This document shows, in pieces, positions 24,760 through 33,764 of a DNA stretch of 64,000 nucleotides. Positions within the stretch are counted from its first letter, which is position 1. Every line of letters begins with the position of its first letter. The position numbers and the translations under genes were made by a program. The notes beneath the pieces were generated by a model. That model searched no databases and had not been told where the DNA came from. It worked only from the letters and a program-made list of their open reading frames with translations. Source of the DNA: JAAELZ01 sp965237995 (lineage in GTDB: Bacteria; Pseudomonadota; Gammaproteobacteria; Arenicellales; Poriferihabitantaceae); NCBI GenBank assembly GCA_965237995.1, contig CBDEGO010000003.1:806001-870000 (forward strand), written 5' to 3'.

Positions 24760-25344
24760 GAATAGGTTTTTTATTTTGAGTAAAATTTGAACAACATGTT
24801 GATTTAAAGAAAGTACAAATGCTATATTATTTCTAGTTACGCAACTTTGTATTCTGATTGCGTTTATTTACCTCTTACCTACGCTCCTTCTAAGAGGATC
24901 AATAAAATTTTATTGATGAGCACCTTTTACCTTCACAACGTAAGCAATTTCTAATTGCTTAATATCATCAGTTATAACTGGTGAATGCATATTTTTGTAT
25001 TAATTTCCCACCCAAATTACTTCGTCATCTCTACTTTTTAATCACTTAGAAAGTGCAGCTCTGCTTGTTTTTGCAAACTTTCTCGATAGAAATAAATTAA
25101 CTTAGAAAGCATCAGTCTTAGCTGTTCGCTCATTATCTACATACGTCCTACGACAACTTTTCGTATTCAAAAAATTATATCGAAAATTCAAATACTCCCT
25201 GTCTATAAAAATTATAGGGATAAAAATGTAGTTCTGAGTTGATTCACTCATTAAATGAATCCATTAGAAATAAAATTAATTTTACCTGTCATGGTTTTGA
25301 GAACAGACGGTAAATCCATTTAATAATAGTTTAAGGATGAAAAA
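24760..25344. other. AT-rich non-coding region with tandem palindromes
   Basis: No gene is visible in 585 bases. Perfect palindromes: ATCAATAAAATTTTATTGAT (24898-24917), TAAGCAATT-tct-AATTGCTTA (24941-24961) and CAGTTATAACTG (24969-24980), all within 83 bases. CTATAA-aaa-TTATAG follows near 25203. A 14-base sequence TGAGTTGATTCACT at 25235 recurs exactly at 26813. These may be regulator sites or part of a replication/excision origin for the excised circle. Confidence 0.6.
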
Positions 25345-25563
25345 ATGAATTCTGTGCTTAATTATCTCCAAAATAAATATGGTCCTTTAATGTCAATAGA
25401 GGCATTAGCTAAAACGCTTGATCGATCTCCTCAAGGACTTCGAGTTTCATTGAATACACAATCTGATATATCAATTGCAATCAATGCTACAAAACTAAAA
25501 ATTGGCAGGCGTGTTTACTTCAAAACAGAAGAGATAGCCAAAATGATTGAAGGAGAGGTTTAA
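25345..25563 (+). CDS. Small HTH DNA-binding protein
   Basis: A 72-residue protein: LNYLQNKYGPLMSIEALAKT followed by LDRSPQGLR (a helix-turn-helix) and a C-terminal INATKLKIGRRVYFKTEEIA. The layout resembles small plasmid or phage DNA-binding proteins of the excisionase/AlpA size class, but I cannot place it in a named family. AAGGA lies eight bases upstream of the ATG. Its end overlaps the first in-frame codons of the replication-type gene, so the two are probably co-transcribed. Confidence 0.7.
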   Translation: MNSVLNYLQNKYGPLMSIEALAKTLDRSPQGLRVSLNTQSDISIAINATKLKIGRRVYFKTEEIAKMIEGEV

Positions 25564-25570
25564 GAATAAA

Positions 25571-26350
25571 ATGGCTGTGAATAAAACAATTTATAGAATC
25601 AACAAGACAGATAATTTTGTCATTCTAAATCGGCACCTTCTAGAGAATTCCGAGTTAAGTTTTGAAGCTAGGGGTTTACTAGCATGTATGTTAGCAAAAC
25701 CAAATAATTGGATTTTTCATATTAGTTATTTTGTAAAAAATAGTTCGGCAGGAAGAGACAAGGTACGCAGAATTTTTAATGAACTTATAAAGTTTGGTTA
25801 CATTGTTAAATCTGAACATAGAAGTGGAAAGGGGCACTTTTCTTCGCCTAAATATACTGTCTATGAGTCTCCATTATCAAGTGACACCAGCACCAAAATT
25901 ATACCGAAGTCTGAAAACCCGCTAACGGATAATCCGTTAGCGGAAAAACCGTCGCCGTTAAACCCGCCTCTACTAAGTAAACACTTAAAACTAAATAAAC
26001 AAGTAACTAAAAATACAACTACCAATAGCGATAAATATATTTGGTCTCCAAAGTTAAATGATGAGCATCGAAACTCTATTCTTAATTTGCTGAATGAAGA
26101 TGATGATCATGATGCTGTTCAATTGTTGTTGGATGAGCTTTCTGGGCAGATAGAAAATATAACAAACCCAGTCGGCTATTTTCGTACATTACTTAAAAGT
26201 TATAAATCAGGCGGTTTTATTCCAGCTAAAGCCATACAGATCAAATCAAGTAGAGAACAAAAACATCAAAACGATTTAGCAGTTGAGAGATCAAATAAGT
26301 ACCATGAAGACCAACTCAATCTGCAAATTAGAAAGTATCTGCAAAAATAG
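25571..26350 (+). CDS. Replication-type winged-helix protein
   Basis: About 259 residues from the ATG at 25571 (MAVNKTIYRINKTDNFVILN), with GGAGAGG 12 bases before. The N-terminal winged helix reads SELSFEARGLLACMLAKPNN and AGRDKVRRIFNELIKFGYIV, a pattern found in phage and plasmid replication-initiation and helix-turn-helix proteins. A poorly conserved Pro/Asn/Lys-rich linker and a C-terminal helical part (NPVGYFRTLLKSYKSGGF) resemble primosomal loaders. It may support copying of the excised element. The exact role is unproven. Confidence 0.7.
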   Translation: MAVNKTIYRINKTDNFVILNRHLLENSELSFEARGLLACMLAKPNNWIFHISYFVKNSSAGRDKVRRIFNELIKFGYIVKSEHRSGKGHFSSPKYTVYESPLSSDTSTKIIPKSENPLTDNPLAEKPSPLNPPLLSKHLKLNKQVTKNTTTNSDKYIWSPKLNDEHRNSILNLLNEDDDHDAVQLLLDELSGQIENITNPVGYFRTLLKSYKSGGFIPAKAIQIKSSREQKHQNDLAVERSNKYHEDQLNLQIRKYLQK

Positions 26351-26984
26351 TTTTAATATTTATTACCCAATTGATGTCAATTTTTATCAATGTTATGCGC
26401 CGCGTCTCCGCTATGTACATGCATCGCATGACATAGCGGAGGCTGCTGTAACAACGTTTTACCTGTTTCACGCAAATGTTTGGCGCAATCTTGACGCAAA
26501 CAGTTTAAGGGTGTTAATGTTGAATCAGTTATATGTATCGTTGCATTCTCAACGGACCTAAAATCCTTATCTCCTACGTTCTTTAGATTAGGTATCAACA
26601 TTTAGTTGATGAGCATATTTTAATATCTTAGATATTATTTTTTACCCTAAATGCATCCGCATATTCTTTAACTATCCGTTTAAAGCAAAGCTTAGGCTAT
26701 TGCTTATTCATTACATTCACATCAATGCTTAATGGCGAAACATGAGTCATTAAGCATTTCTATTAACTACTTTTGCAGCGTAACTAAAAGGAGAAACCAA
26801 ACCTGCAGAAAATGAGTTGATTCACTTATACAAAAGAAGCCGTTAAATAGGGGTGATCAGTCCAGCCTGTCATACGTTAAATGACAAAAGGGGCGAATTC
26901 GGGAAACCGTGTAGCGATGACTAAATTGCTATTGTTCTTACGATCAATATCAAATCTTTTGAAACAGTAAATCGGAGTAGTGAC
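26351..26984. other. Non-coding region with two long hairpins
   Basis: No convincing gene lies in these 634 bases. CTCCGCTATGT (26406-26416) pairs with ACATAGCGGAG (26431-26441) around a 14-base loop. ATGCTTAATG (26725-26734) pairs with CATTAAGCAT (26748-26757). TGAGTTGATTCACT at 26813-26826 repeats 25235-25248. One hairpin may terminate the rep transcript; alternatively the cluster is an origin. Confidence 0.55.
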
Positions 26985-27230
26985 GTGAATAAAAAATATT
27001 TCAGTCTTGATGACACTCTTATGAAATTAATAAGAAATAGCGAGCTTAAAAAGAAAAAGCGCTTTGGTGTATCTCAGTTAGATAAGTGGAAATACGAACT
27101 TATTAATTTAAGAAGTAATGGTGCAACGCTGGAGCAACTACAAGACTACCTGAATCAAAAAGGTATACAGGTAGTATTATCAACAATCAGCCGTTGGTTG
27201 AATCATCATGCCCCGATTCACAAACAGTAA
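26985..27230 (+). CDS. Small HTH partner protein of the second recombinase
   Basis: An 81-residue basic protein: KKKKRFGVSQLDKWKYELIN, then RSNGATLEQLQDYLNQKGIQ and STISRWLNHH, a terminal helix-turn-helix like those of transposase or resolvase DNA-binding parts. It starts at GTG 26985 with CGGAG seven bases before. Its 3-prime end overlaps the following recombinase start by about 23 bases, so translation is probably coupled. It may guide that recombinase. Family not recognised. Confidence 0.72.
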   Translation: MNKKYFSLDDTLMKLIRNSELKKKKRFGVSQLDKWKYELINLRSNGATLEQLQDYLNQKGIQVVLSTISRWLNHHAPIHKQ

Positions 27231-28107
27231 AAAACAAGCTACCAAAATGGCGGGTAGTATTATGCGAGAATTGCAGGGTGTTCATATAAAAAGTGTTGGC
27301 ACAGTCAGAAATTATGAGCAGGCACTGAAAAATGTTGCAACAGCCATGGTCAATCAAGGACAGCACCTTCGAGACCTTGATCATGATAGGGCAATCTCAT
27401 ACTTGGAACAAAGAGCCGAAGAAGTCGGACAAAAAAGCCTAGATATTGAACGTCAGGCAATCCAGTCAATGTTTCGTCATGTCACCAACATATTGTCAGA
27501 AAGCGAAACCCTTAGAGTAATTAAATCAGAACATGAGCAGATCCTTAATTCCAGAGCTTATACTTTGGAACAAACTCACGCCATTGCAAGTAATCAGAGG
27601 GAGCAAAACTCACTCTCCACAGAAATAGCTTATTCTGCAGGATTAAGAGCAAAAGAATTGATCACTTTGCTTCCTATAAAAGAAAGACCAGCAGATATGC
27701 GAAGAAATAAAGAATCTCTCACTGAAAAGTTTATGGGTAGAACAGGACAATGTTATAGCGTCATTGGCAAAGGTGGATTGGTCAGGGAAGTCATTATTCC
27801 AGATAAACTAGCACAACAACTTGAAGATCGAAGGCTGGAACATCCAATAGAAGTCATAGATCGGAATATTTCGTATCAACAACATTATAATATTCAAGCA
27901 GGACGAAATTGGAGTCAATCATTTTCACGATCGAGTCAAAATACCCTTGGTTGGAGCAATGGAGCACATGGATTGCGTCATTCATACGCCCAAGAACGTA
28001 TAGATGAGCTCAGATCACAAGGCTTTACTAGGGAATATTCACTTGAAATAGTCTCACAAGAACTAGGTCACTTTAGACCTAATATTACTGAAATATACTT
28101 GCGTTAA
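27208..28107 (+). CDS. Second tyrosine recombinase family protein
   Basis: A 299-residue protein. The N-terminal SAM-like core-binding part is VGTVRNYEQALKNVATAMVN. The catalytic part has Arg in YSAGLRAKEL, HGLRHSYA, the His in ELGHFRPN and Tyr in TEIYLR at the extreme C-terminus. It is distinct from the integrase at 23725 and ends directly after the catalytic Tyr motif. Together with the overlapping HTH gene it forms a two-gene unit. It may resolve dimers, excise cargo or be a remnant of a second element. Confidence 0.83.
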   Translation: MPRFTNSKKQATKMAGSIMRELQGVHIKSVGTVRNYEQALKNVATAMVNQGQHLRDLDHDRAISYLEQRAEEVGQKSLDIERQAIQSMFRHVTNILSESETLRVIKSEHEQILNSRAYTLEQTHAIASNQREQNSLSTEIAYSAGLRAKELITLLPIKERPADMRRNKESLTEKFMGRTGQCYSVIGKGGLVREVIIPDKLAQQLEDRRLEHPIEVIDRNISYQQHYNIQAGRNWSQSFSRSSQNTLGWSNGAHGLRHSYAQERIDELRSQGFTREYSLEIVSQELGHFRPNITEIYLR

Positions 28108-28514
28108 TATCATCTTCTGTTTTTGCACAAACCCTTTCATTGATCCCTTTTGGGCAAGTCCTTTACCATTAAATAGCCATTTCCTTAGCATTTATACACA
28201 ATCCATTTTATAAATATTCCACGAGAATTTATTGTTCTAATTAGTGCATACCTTGGGTTGTGAAGGATTCTTTGGATCGTTTGATGACTCATATATTTGA
28301 AGAAAGTTTTTTATAAAACTACCTTGATACGATAATAGCTTAAACCATCACGAGGAGTCAGACACATAAGGCTTGTAGCGTTTTTCGTTACGGGACTTTT
28401 TTGTGGATTCTCCGTAATTTGTCCATAACTTACATCATTAAACTGTAGTTATATTCATAATTGATATTTCTTGTGGCAATTGAATAAAAGAGACTGTGAA
28501 TTTATTACTGATTC
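28108..28514. other. Non-coding or decayed stretch
   Basis: About 400 AT-rich bases with no intact gene. One minus-strand frame reads MSHQTIQRILHNPRYAL, reminiscent of a serine-recombinase segment, but it is too short and broken by stops to call. Confidence 0.4.
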
Positions 28515-29041
28515 CTATCGTGGTTCTTTTTCAACCAGAAATCTAAGCCTTGCGCATTTAATTCGCTGTCTAGCTCAATCACTTCTTGTTGATACAATAT
28601 TTCTTGATTGCATCCCATAATAGAAAGTTGTTGAAGTAGATAGCTTTGTATCTTTTTGTTTAACACTTCAGTTCTATTGTCTGGGATATCTACGAGTGTT
28701 AATGCAATTTTTCTAAATTCTTTAACGCTGTTTTTTAATTGAATGATAATTTCTTCAGTAGGGACTATTTCGCTAAAGTGTGTCAGATAAATCTTTTCGG
28801 AATTCTTTCTAATATTTTATCGATACTATTTAATAAAGCATCAGGATCGAATTGGACAGGCGAAGTCGTAGCAAATATGAAGCGTCCCGTTTTTGTTGTT
28901 AATTGTGGATAAGATAAACCAAAAGTACCTCCCGAAAAAATACCATCACTCAGTTTGTCGTAAATGCAGAAATGATGCCGTGCATGACCTGGGGTGTCTA
29001 AAAATTCAAGTTCACGGCTATTGATAGAAAACTTAATCCAT
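28515..29041 (-). pseudogene. MBL-fold hydrolase, N-terminally truncated and frameshifted
   Basis: The minus strand reads SRELEFLDTPGHARHHFCIY, GIFSGGTFGLSYPQL, TGRFIFATTSPVQFDPDALL and then, after a frameshift near 28800, KIYLTHFSEIVPTEE to a stop at 28515. The TPGHARHH and LTHF motifs and this layout are typical of the C-terminal half of MBL-fold metallo-hydrolases. The zinc-binding HxHxDH half is absent. It is cut at about 29041 directly against another truncated gene. Confidence 0.75.
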
Positions 29042-29044
29042 CCG

Positions 29045-29381
29045 GTGCTTCACACGGTTATTGTCGATAGCTAGTTTCAGCAATATTATCGAAATCAAAT
29101 ACAACGATCACTTGGCGAATGTATTTGATATGCCCGAAGACATCATGCATGACTTTTATCTCGCCTATCGAGAATTAATGCGTCGTTTAAAAGGTGAAAA
29201 ATACAAGATATCCTTAAATCTTAAAGCAGGTGAAATGGCGGTTTTTGATAATCGTCGGGTGATGCATGGACGTGCTGAATTCAACCCAAATACGGGTCGC
29301 AGACATTTACATGGTTGTTATGTACATAGGTATGACTTTCAAAGTCGCTTGCGCGTTTTAGAACAGAAAATAAGCGTTTAA
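29045..29381 (+). pseudogene. Gamma-butyrobetaine hydroxylase-like dioxygenase, C-terminal fragment
   Basis: About 100 residues remain: NIIEIKYNDHLANVFDMPED, AYRELMRRLKGEKYKISLNL, KAGEMAVFDNRRVMHGRAEF, RRHLHGCYVHRYDFQSRLRV. The DNRRVMHGR motif carries the last iron ligand His and the 2-oxoglutarate Arg of the TauD/BBOX1 class. The N-terminal domain and the HxD motif are missing, so the gene is inactive. The usual substrate is gamma-butyrobetaine, the carnitine precursor. It abuts the MBL fragment at about 29045, so recombination joined two unrelated remnants. Confidence 0.78.
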
Positions 29382-29399
29382 ACGCAGTATAAATTCAAT

Positions 29400-29481
29400 A
29401 AAAAGACCCCCCCCCCACCTTTTTGGACATTTTTCTTTTTAATTCGAAAAAAGTGTTAAAAGGTGGGGGGGTGTCTTTTTA
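29400..29481. terminator. Bidirectional terminator with long C/G-run stem
   Basis: AAAAAGACCCC...ACCTTTT (29400-29424) pairs with AAAAGGTGGGGGGGTGTCTTTTT (29458-29480) around a loop of about 35 bases. Both arms are flanked by T or A runs, so it can stop transcription from either side: the dioxygenase fragment and the catabolic operon. A single matching arm recurs at 42677-42703. Confidence 0.75.
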
Positions 29482-29516
29482 ACCTACCAAAGCATTAAAA
29501 ATCATCAGAAAGTCTA

Positions 29517-30365
29517 TTACTCTTCTATTGGATTGTTATTCGTCCAATCGTACAAGCCTTGATCGCGCTCTTGTACTGCTTGTTTCCAACCGACTTGTTC
29601 TGAGCGTGTTTTAAAGTTTAAGCCTTCAGGGCTGTGTCGAGAGATTCCATCAAAAACAGTGGCGAGACGTTGGGTGTGATTAATTTGCGCTTCAACGGCG
29701 GAATTAATCACCATTTTCTGCATAGCCAGTTGATTGATGGGTACGGTGGCCATGCGTTGTGCCATGGTTTCGACTTCATTATCTAGCTCATCTAGCGGAA
29801 CAGATTTTAAGACCAATCCCATTGCTTCTGCTTCTTTTCCAGTAACTTTGTCACCAGTGAACATCATGCGCTTGGCTTTTTCCAAACCGAGACGATACAC
29901 CCACATAGCCGTGGTCGGTGTGCCCCAAACGCGTGAAGGCATATAACCAATTTGCGCATCATCCGCCATAAATGTAATGTCTGAGCAAAGTGCAATATCA
30001 CTACCACCAGCTATGGCAAAACCATGTACTTTACAAATAACGGGTTTGCTTGCACGAAATAGAGACATAAAATGTTGGGTGTTGCGCCACATGAATTGGT
30101 AATCCTGAATAGGATCCCAAGGCATGTCTTGCACCACTTTATTATCACTGTTGCCTTCTGCGTAATGGGCCAGATCATAGCCCGCACAAAACGCTTTGCC
30201 TGCACCAGACAACACCATCACATGAATGTTTGGATCAGCATCTGCTTGAGCCACCGCGGCGGCGAGTTCTACAGGCAAATCATCGTCAATTGCATTCATC
30301 ACCTCTGGGCGATTTAAAATGATACGCGCTATACGACCGTCTTTTTCCAGTAGAACTCTCGACAT
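29517..30365 (-). CDS. Enoyl-CoA hydratase/isomerase (crotonase) family protein
   Basis: About 282 residues from the ATG at 30365 (MSRVLLEKDGRIARIILNRP). The longer frame start at 30380 lies inside the upstream gene end, and a GGGA box precedes the chosen ATG. The crotonase oxyanion-hole segments are GKAFCAGYDLA and HGFAIAGGSDIAL. The usual second acidic residue region reads PSRVWGTPTT, so the exact reaction is not predicted. The substrate is a CoA thioester. Last gene of the minus-strand catabolic operon, two bases from the aldehyde dehydrogenase stop. Confidence 0.9.
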   Translation of the reverse strand: MSRVLLEKDGRIARIILNRPEVMNAIDDDLPVELAAAVAQADADPNIHVMVLSGAGKAFCAGYDLAHYAEGNSDNKVVQDMPWDPIQDYQFMWRNTQHFMSLFRASKPVICKVHGFAIAGGSDIALCSDITFMADDAQIGYMPSRVWGTPTTAMWVYRLGLEKAKRMMFTGDKVTGKEAEAMGLVLKSVPLDELDNEVETMAQRMATVPINQLAMQKMVINSAVEAQINHTQRLATVFDGISRHSPEGLNFKTRSEQVGWKQAVQERDQGLYDWTNNNPIEE

Positions 30366-30367
30366 TT

Positions 30368-31801
30368 TTATGCGTCCCAACCGCCAATAGCTTTGACTTC
30401 AAGAAAATCTTCTAAACCCCAAACACCGCCTTCACGACCATTGCCTGATTGTTTGTAACCGCCGAAAGGTGAACCTGAGCTTCTGAACTGGCCATTCATT
30501 TCTACCATGCCAGAGCGTAATTTTCTAGCTACACGGCGCGCTTTTTCTTTATCCGTTGTTTGAAGATAATTGGTTAAACCGTACGGTGTATCGTTTGCGA
30601 TTTCGATAGCTTCTTCTTCTGTATCAAACGGAATAATAGTTAATACTGGACCAAAGACTTCTTCTTGCGCGATTCGCATTTGATTATTTACATCAGCAAA
30701 GACGGTGGGTTTAACAAAGTAGCCTTTCTCAAAACCTTCTGGTTTACCTGTGCCGCCTGCTACAAGTTTAGCGCCCTCATCAATACCTACTTGAATCAAC
30801 TCTTGTATTTTATTGAATTGCATTTCACACACTGCTGGGCCGATATGGCGACCCTCTTCACTCGCTAAGCCAACAGCAGTTTTTTGCGCTGTCTCTGTTG
30901 CAGTTTGCACAGCCTGATCGTAAATACTGCGTTCTACAATCATACGGGTAGGTGCATTACATGATTGTCCAGTGTTATTGAAACATTGGCGTACACCACG
31001 TGTTACAGCTTTTTCATCCGCATCGGCGAAGATGATATTTGCTCCTTTTCCTCCAAGCTCCAAACTCACACGTTTAATGGTATCTGCTGCTGCTTTACTG
31101 ATTAACGTACCTGCGCGGGTTGAACCCGTGAATGAAACCATATCGATATCAGGGTGCGATGATAAAGTAGAACCAACGCCAACTCCATCACCATTGACCA
31201 TATTGAATACACCCGCAGGGAAACCTACTTCATCAATCATTTCAGCCAATAAAATAGAGGATAACGGTGCGATTTCTGACGGTTTAAGTACACAAGTACA
31301 ACCCGCTGCCAATGAGAAAGCTACTTTTAAAATGACCTGATTCATCGGCCAATTCCAAGGGGTGATCAAGGCACAGACGCCAATTGGTTCGTAGTGGATA
31401 CGATCATTCGGCGAACGATCATTTAAACCACGCTCAAACTCGAAGTTTTTCAATTCACGAATCGCTGTTTTCAAATGCCCAATACCTGAACCAGCTTGCG
31501 ACGTTAGCGACATATCAATTGGCGCACCCATTTCAGTCGAAATGGCTTTCCCCATTTCGTCATTGCGCACTTGGTATTTTTCTAATAAAGCTGTCAATAG
31601 CTCAACACGCTTTTCTTTTGAAGTATTGCTCCAGCCGTCAAAAGCTGCTTTAGCAGCAGCGACTGCATCATTAGTGTCTTCTACTGATCCTAAGGTAATT
31701 GTTGCGACTGTTTCTTCTGTCGAAGGGTCTATCACATCAAAGGGTTTGCCGCCCTTAGAGTCAACCCATGCGCCGTTTATGTAATGTTGTGTTGTTTTCA
31801 T
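30368..31801 (-). CDS. Aldehyde dehydrogenase (NAD(P)+)
   Basis: A 477-residue ALDH superfamily enzyme. N-terminal MKTTQHYINGAWVDSKGG, cofactor site TPWNWPMNQ and GSTRAGTLI, catalytic Glu in LELGGKGANI, and catalytic Cys in NNTGQSCNAPTRM. Full length with both catalytic residues. It probably oxidises the aldehyde released by the preceding CoA-dependent steps, such as acetaldehyde or an amino-aldehyde. Member of the operon running from the TRAP genes. Confidence 0.93.
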   Translation of the reverse strand: MKTTQHYINGAWVDSKGGKPFDVIDPSTEETVATITLGSVEDTNDAVAAAKAAFDGWSNTSKEKRVELLTALLEKYQVRNDEMGKAISTEMGAPIDMSLTSQAGSGIGHLKTAIRELKNFEFERGLNDRSPNDRIHYEPIGVCALITPWNWPMNQVILKVAFSLAAGCTCVLKPSEIAPLSSILLAEMIDEVGFPAGVFNMVNGDGVGVGSTLSSHPDIDMVSFTGSTRAGTLISKAAADTIKRVSLELGGKGANIIFADADEKAVTRGVRQCFNNTGQSCNAPTRMIVERSIYDQAVQTATETAQKTAVGLASEEGRHIGPAVCEMQFNKIQELIQVGIDEGAKLVAGGTGKPEGFEKGYFVKPTVFADVNNQMRIAQEEVFGPVLTIIPFDTEEEAIEIANDTPYGLTNYLQTTDKEKARRVARKLRSGMVEMNGQFRSSGSPFGGYKQSGNGREGGVWGLEDFLEVKAIGGWDA

Positions 31802-31901
31802 CGAGTTATCCTATGGTTCTTAATTTGTATTTGTGATCACATTTTAGCTATAAAAAATATTCCGAAAAATAATCGTAACTAGGTTTTAGTTTTGACTCTG
31901 C

Positions 31902-33515
31902 CTACAAATTCTCGTACTTACCAGCTAAATAGTGATCGCGTAATTTAAACTTTTGAATTTTCCCTGAGCCAGTTATTGGAAAAGACTCTAACTGTACCCA
32001 AATATTCGGTGTTTTTTGTGGTGACAATAGTTTACGACAATGTTCGTGCAGATCGTTTTTATCTAGTTTTATCTGTCTATCTGATCGAATAAAGGCAGCA
32101 ATCACTTCACCCCACTTTTTATCAGGAATACCAATCACGGCAACCTCCATAATTTGCTGATGTTCCAGCAAAACATTTTCTATCTCTGCTGGAAACATAT
32201 TTTCGCCACCGCGAATAATCATGTCTTTCACTCGACCAGTTATACGTACATAACCCCGTAAATCCATGGTACCGAGGTCTCCCGTGTGCAGCCAACCTTC
32301 AGAATCATAGGTTTCGCGCGTCGCCTCAGAATTATTGTAATAGCCGATCATATTGCAGTAAGCCTTTACACATATTTCACCTACCGTATCCAAGGGAACA
32401 ACAGTGTTATCCTCAACACTTCGAACGCTTACTTGAGTTTGAGGCAAGGGCTGGCCAATAGTATTGCAAATATCAGCAAGGCTATCGTCGGAAAAATGTT
32501 GTGTGATAACCGGTGAGGTTTCCGTTTGTCCATACAACGTACCAAATCCACAGTCAAAGGCGGTTTGTAAGCTACGAACTAATTCGGGAGCAACCATCGC
32601 ACCACCAGAAGAAATCATTTCCATCGATGATATATCACATGGGTGCTTAGCCAATGATTCGAGTAACATCACTAACATCGTAGGCACACCCAAAATTGTA
32701 GTCACTTTTTCGCGCTCAATAACTTTACTGACTAACTCTGGTTCGAATTGTTTAATAATCAACATTTTGCAACCGGCTTGTAAACAACCTAGGGTTACCA
32801 TCCCGCACCCACTAGTATGAAACAGTGGCATGATGTTAGCCCAAACCGTTTTCTGGTGTGTTTGTAGCCGTTTAGCATAAAAGCGGGCGTTATTGACTAA
32901 TCCTCGATGTGTCAATACAGCTCCTTTGGGGAAACCAGTCGTGCCTGAAGTGTATTGAATCATCGTTGCATCGCCCGCTTGAACATTAGGCAATTCAACC
33001 CCACAATTGTTGCCTTGTTGCATGGCAACGATATCTTCCATATCCGTAATTTCACGAAGGTAAGAGATGCCTTCACAAGCGCGCATACCAATTTCCGCCA
33101 TTGGGTTTCCACGAAATTCTGACACTAAAAATAGAGCGACGGATTGAGATTGTTCAATAACATTGCGCAGCTCTTTTTCTTGAAAAGAAGGGTTTGCTGT
33201 TACCAAGACAATACCAGAAAGTGCACAGGCATATTCCATCAGAATCCATTCTGGTGTATTGGGAGACCACACTGTGACATGCTCTCCAGGCTTGAATCTT
33301 GATACGAGTGCTTTTGCTAAAGTTACACTTTCATTAAGTAATTCATTATATGTCCATTGTCTTCCCTTACTCCCATCATTTTCTATTTCAACCAGTCCAA
33401 TATCATGCGGGTACTTAGTCGCAGTTTCTCGTAATAAACCACCAATTGTCACTTCCCGGACGTCATCATCTACTTGAGAGGGAAAATAAGATTCTGTCAA
33501 CTCCACTGAATACAT
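31902..33515 (-). CDS. AMP-forming acyl-CoA synthetase
   Basis: A 537-residue ANL-family ligase. P-loop YTSGTTGFPKGAVLTH (about residue 193), YGQTE in the A5 motif, GWLHTGDLG (A7), GRVKDMIIRGGENMFPAEIE (A8) and the C-terminal catalytic Lys in GSGKIQKFKL. It activates a carboxylic acid to its CoA ester through an acyl-AMP. In DMSP demethylation DmdB does this for methylmercaptopropionate, but sequence alone does not set the substrate. Its start overlaps the stop of the short crotonase gene (TAATG-type), so translation is coupled. Confidence 0.93.
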   Translation of the reverse strand: MYSVELTESYFPSQVDDDVREVTIGGLLRETATKYPHDIGLVEIENDGSKGRQWTYNELLNESVTLAKALVSRFKPGEHVTVWSPNTPEWILMEYACALSGIVLVTANPSFQEKELRNVIEQSQSVALFLVSEFRGNPMAEIGMRACEGISYLREITDMEDIVAMQQGNNCGVELPNVQAGDATMIQYTSGTTGFPKGAVLTHRGLVNNARFYAKRLQTHQKTVWANIMPLFHTSGCGMVTLGCLQAGCKMLIIKQFEPELVSKVIEREKVTTILGVPTMLVMLLESLAKHPCDISSMEMISSGGAMVAPELVRSLQTAFDCGFGTLYGQTETSPVITQHFSDDSLADICNTIGQPLPQTQVSVRSVEDNTVVPLDTVGEICVKAYCNMIGYYNNSEATRETYDSEGWLHTGDLGTMDLRGYVRITGRVKDMIIRGGENMFPAEIENVLLEHQQIMEVAVIGIPDKKWGEVIAAFIRSDRQIKLDKNDLHEHCRKLLSPQKTPNIWVQLESFPITGSGKIQKFKLRDHYLAGKYENL

Positions 33516-33760
33516 TATTTTTTTCTCCCTAGTATAGGATTACTCGAATCGAGTTTTTTAATAGTCTGCTTAAAGCTTACCTTTTCAGCTCGATTTTTAA
33601 ACCAAAGACATTCTGGTACAAGATCATCCAGCATCGTTTCATTAATAGCATTAAATTTTTCTGGGCGAATTAAAGTGATCGTAGCTATACGATCATCGGC
33701 TTTATATAAAACAGCATTAAACTTCATGGTTAATTTTCTCTTCGTATCCATTTTTCGCAA
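33515..33760 (-). pseudogene. Internally deleted enoyl-CoA hydratase
   Basis: An 81-residue frame. Residues about 13-45 are a crotonase N-terminus (FNAVLYKADDRIATITLIRP, EKFNAINETMLDDL). Residues about 46-81 (LWFKNRAEKVSFKQTIKKLD) match the crotonase C-terminal end, as in NFKTRSEQVGWKQAVQERD of the downstream paralogue. The central 180 or so residues with the oxyanion hole and active site are gone by an in-frame deletion. It keeps its coupled position before the ligase gene, which may preserve its translation. Confidence 0.78.
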
Positions 33761-33764
33761 AAAT

